Position numbers and translations under genes: made by a program. Shown here one piece after another: positions 6,267-7,466 of a stretch of 7,466 nt of DNA. Every line of letters starts with the position of its first letter. Within the stretch, counting starts at the first letter, position 1. The notes under the pieces are model-generated. The model was not told the DNA's origin, made no database searches, and saw nothing but the letters and a program-made list of their open reading frames with translations. The stretch comes from JBNKDD01 sp050288085 (GTDB taxonomy: Bacteria > Chloroflexota > Anaerolineae > Aggregatilineales > UBA3940), in contig JBNKDD010000288.1 of the NCBI GenBank assembly GCA_050288085.1, positions 1 through 7,466 of the forward strand, in the 5' to 3' direction.

Positions 6267-7271
6267 ATGAGACGCTCATCACGTACATTGGGCACCGATC
6301 TATGGCGTGAGTTAATCGAACATTTGAATGAAGGGCTGATTGTTTTTAACAGCCGGGGACTGGTCATCTATGCTAATGACGAGGCTGCGCAGTTATTAGG
6401 CTATGAGCCGCGCGATGTGTTAGGGTTGGATAAAGAGGACTTTGTGATGCTGTGCCTGAAAGATCGCCTGGATGCGGCAAGCTTTACAAAAGCCTTTCTT
6501 TCCCCGGAGTATGATCAGCCGAAACAAAGCTATGATGTCGTGACCTTTAATAAACGCCTGACTTTAACGCCCTTTGTGATGGAGCTTGAGTTCGGGCAGG
6601 TTACGGTTCTGCTGCTGCGGGAGATCGAAAACTGGCGGGAGACGCTGATCGCACGGGCGATCCTCACCGAAATGCAAAGCCCGTTGAATTTTGCTTCTCA
6701 ATACTGCGATGCTTTAAACATCCGGCTGGCAAGCGGTGATGTAGACCTGTACGAGATCAAAGACCTGACTCGTATCGTTCAGAAGGGTGTCGGCCATGCT
6801 GCTTCATTGTGGGAGAAGGTGGCCTGGTTGTATGGGACGGATGTCAGTCATATGCCTGAACAGGCTATGGGGCCGGTTGACCTGGCGGAGATCGTCACTG
6901 AAGTGATCGAAGATTGGCGAAAAGAAATATCTGCCCCGCTGACCGTCGAACTGCCACCCGACCTTCCTCCGATCCGGGCATCGCGTGAGCATATCCACAC
7001 CGCGTTGTCGATCATGGCTGAGGGTATCATCACGCAGTTAGGCCGCCTGGAAAAATTTAAGATTGCCGCCCTCAACAAAAGGCGTTATGTCCAATTAAAA
7101 TGGACGCCGGTGCCGGTCAACAGCCGGGCACGCGCTTATCTCTTCGATGTATTTCCTCTGGCGATTGCCGAGCAGATCGTGATCCAGCACAGCGGGCGTA
7201 TCTGGCTGGAAGAACACGACCAGGGGATCAACTCGATCTGTTTGTCTTTTCCGGTCTGGCGAGGTGATTGA
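6267..7271 (+). CDS. PAS-domain protein with degenerate histidine-kinase-like C-terminus
   Basis: This 334-residue soluble protein has no signal peptide or membrane helix. Residues about 12-118 form a PAS domain ('LIEHLNEGLIVFNSRGLVIYANDEAAQLLGYEPRDVLG' region at 16-53), normally a sensor for small ligands, redox state or partner proteins. Residues about 126-185 resemble the dimerisation helices of a histidine kinase, but the H-box reads 'LTEMQSPLNF' (133-142), with Thr134 where the phospho-accepting His of HELRTPL should be. The region that should carry the N-box (about 240-258, 'REHIHTALSIMAEGIITQL') lacks the asparagines, and no DxGxG is present. Only the final strand-helix 'AIAEQIVIQHSGRIWLEE' (299-316) keeps the kinase look. 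I therefore infer a non-phosphorylating scaffold or sensor. Being 32 bases behind the Ser/Thr kinase gene, with its own ribosome site, it is a likely partner or substrate of that kinase; T134 and other Ser/Thr residues could be targets. The strong terminator follows directly. Confidence 0.9.
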   Translation: MRRSSRTLGTDLWRELIEHLNEGLIVFNSRGLVIYANDEAAQLLGYEPRDVLGLDKEDFVMLCLKDRLDAASFTKAFLSPEYDQPKQSYDVVTFNKRLTLTPFVMELEFGQVTVLLLREIENWRETLIARAILTEMQSPLNFASQYCDALNIRLASGDVDLYEIKDLTRIVQKGVGHAASLWEKVAWLYGTDVSHMPEQAMGPVDLAEIVTEVIEDWRKEISAPLTVELPPDLPPIRASREHIHTALSIMAEGIITQLGRLEKFKIAALNKRRYVQLKWTPVPVNSRARAYLFDVFPLAIAEQIVIQHSGRIWLEEHDQGINSICLSFPVWRGD

Positions 7272-7279
7272 TTAAGATA

Positions 7280-7309
7280 AAAAGGGCCTGGTAAATGCCA
7301 GGCCCTTTT
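7280..7309. terminator. Strong, probably bidirectional, intrinsic terminator
   Basis: AAAAGGGCCTGG (7280-7291) and CCAGGCCCTTTT (7298-7309) are perfectly complementary across the 6-base loop TAAATG. The GC-rich 8-bp core is followed by TTTT and then GTTCT on the plus strand. The A-tract before the stem (7279-7283) would serve as a U-tract for minus-strand transcripts. It lies 8 bases after the stop codon of the PAS gene and ends the kinase-PAS unit. Confidence 0.9.
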
Positions 7310-7336
7310 GTTCTATTAAGTTAATTTTCGTATTCC

Positions 7337-7426
7337 ATTTCACCCCCCGTGATGCTCCACCTTCGGTGTTCGCATCATCCGCCCCCCTTGCAAAGGGGGC
7401 AGATACCGCTTTAGTGGGGGGTAAAT
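7337..7426 (-). repeat. GC-rich palindromic interspersed repeat, right copy (inverted relative to left copy)
   Basis: This 90-base unit begins ATTTCACCCCCC (7337-7348) and ends GGGGGGTAAAT (7416-7426), imperfect terminal inverted repeats. Inside are a hairpin GATGC…GCATC (7351-7377) with an inner CACC-TTC-GGTG stem (7358-7368) and the near-palindrome GCCCCCC-TTGCAA-AGGGGGC (7381-7400). Positions 7342-7400 match the left-end copy in inverse orientation at 55 of 59 positions. It lies downstream of the terminator of the kinase-PAS unit. No open reading frame or transposase is present in it, so if mobile it would need help from elsewhere, as MITEs do. Confidence 0.8.
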
Positions 7427-7466
7427 CAGACAAACGACCCCAAACCAAGTGTCAATAGAACTTATG

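Noticed and set aside
1..7466. Composite transposon or integrated element bounded by the two repeats
   Set aside because: No transposase or integrase is present, the gene content looks like ordinary regulatory and envelope genes, and target-site duplications cannot be judged because the left copy reaches the window edge.

Overview
This window looks like chromosomal DNA from a Chloroflexota (Anaerolineae-like) bacterium. That assignment is an inference. It rests on moderately GC-rich coding DNA, on a Hanks-type Ser/Thr kinase with the 'WIGRTI…LLGRGGMAEVFLG' style of N-terminus, and on the mix of long sensor proteins with a PQQ-type lipoprotein. No rRNA, tRNA, CRISPR array, transposase or phage gene is visible.

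Layout. Positions 1-75 hold one copy of a GC-rich palindromic repeat. Positions 81-2540 (minus strand) encode an 819-residue protein that I read as a divergent choline/carnitine acyltransferase-like enzyme with an HxxxDG motif. Positions 2541-2813 are a divergent intergenic region with three small dyads, one of them close to a CRP/FNR-family operator. Positions 2814-4004 (plus) encode a lipoprotein of the PQQ-dependent sugar dehydrogenase (GSDH) propeller family in which the usual catalytic His appears to be Leu. A hairpin terminator (about 4045-4080) separates it from a second plus-strand unit with its own TATAAT box. That unit holds a membrane Ser/Thr kinase fused to an RskA-like extracytoplasmic domain and an unassigned C-terminal module (4177-6234). 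It is followed 32 bases later by a PAS protein with a histidine-kinase-like but degenerate C-terminus (6267-7271). A strong perfect-stem terminator (7280-7309) closes the unit. A second copy of the repeat (7337-7426), inverted relative to the first, ends the window.

How the parts may work together. The kinase and PAS protein are almost certainly one transcription unit and probably one signalling pathway: an outside-sensing Hanks kinase plus a cytosolic PAS protein that has lost the phospho-accepting His and the recognisable ATP-binding boxes of a histidine kinase. The two upstream genes are divergently transcribed from a shared regulatory region and may be co-regulated, but nothing in the sequence ties their biochemistry to the kinase unit. 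The two repeat copies lie immediately downstream of the outermost genes, each in the same orientation relative to the gene it follows, and so bracket the whole four-gene block.

The least explained parts are the kinase C-terminal module (conserved-looking His cluster followed by an acidic Asp/Gly loop), the pseudo-histidine-kinase, the acyltransferase-like protein and the bracketing repeats.
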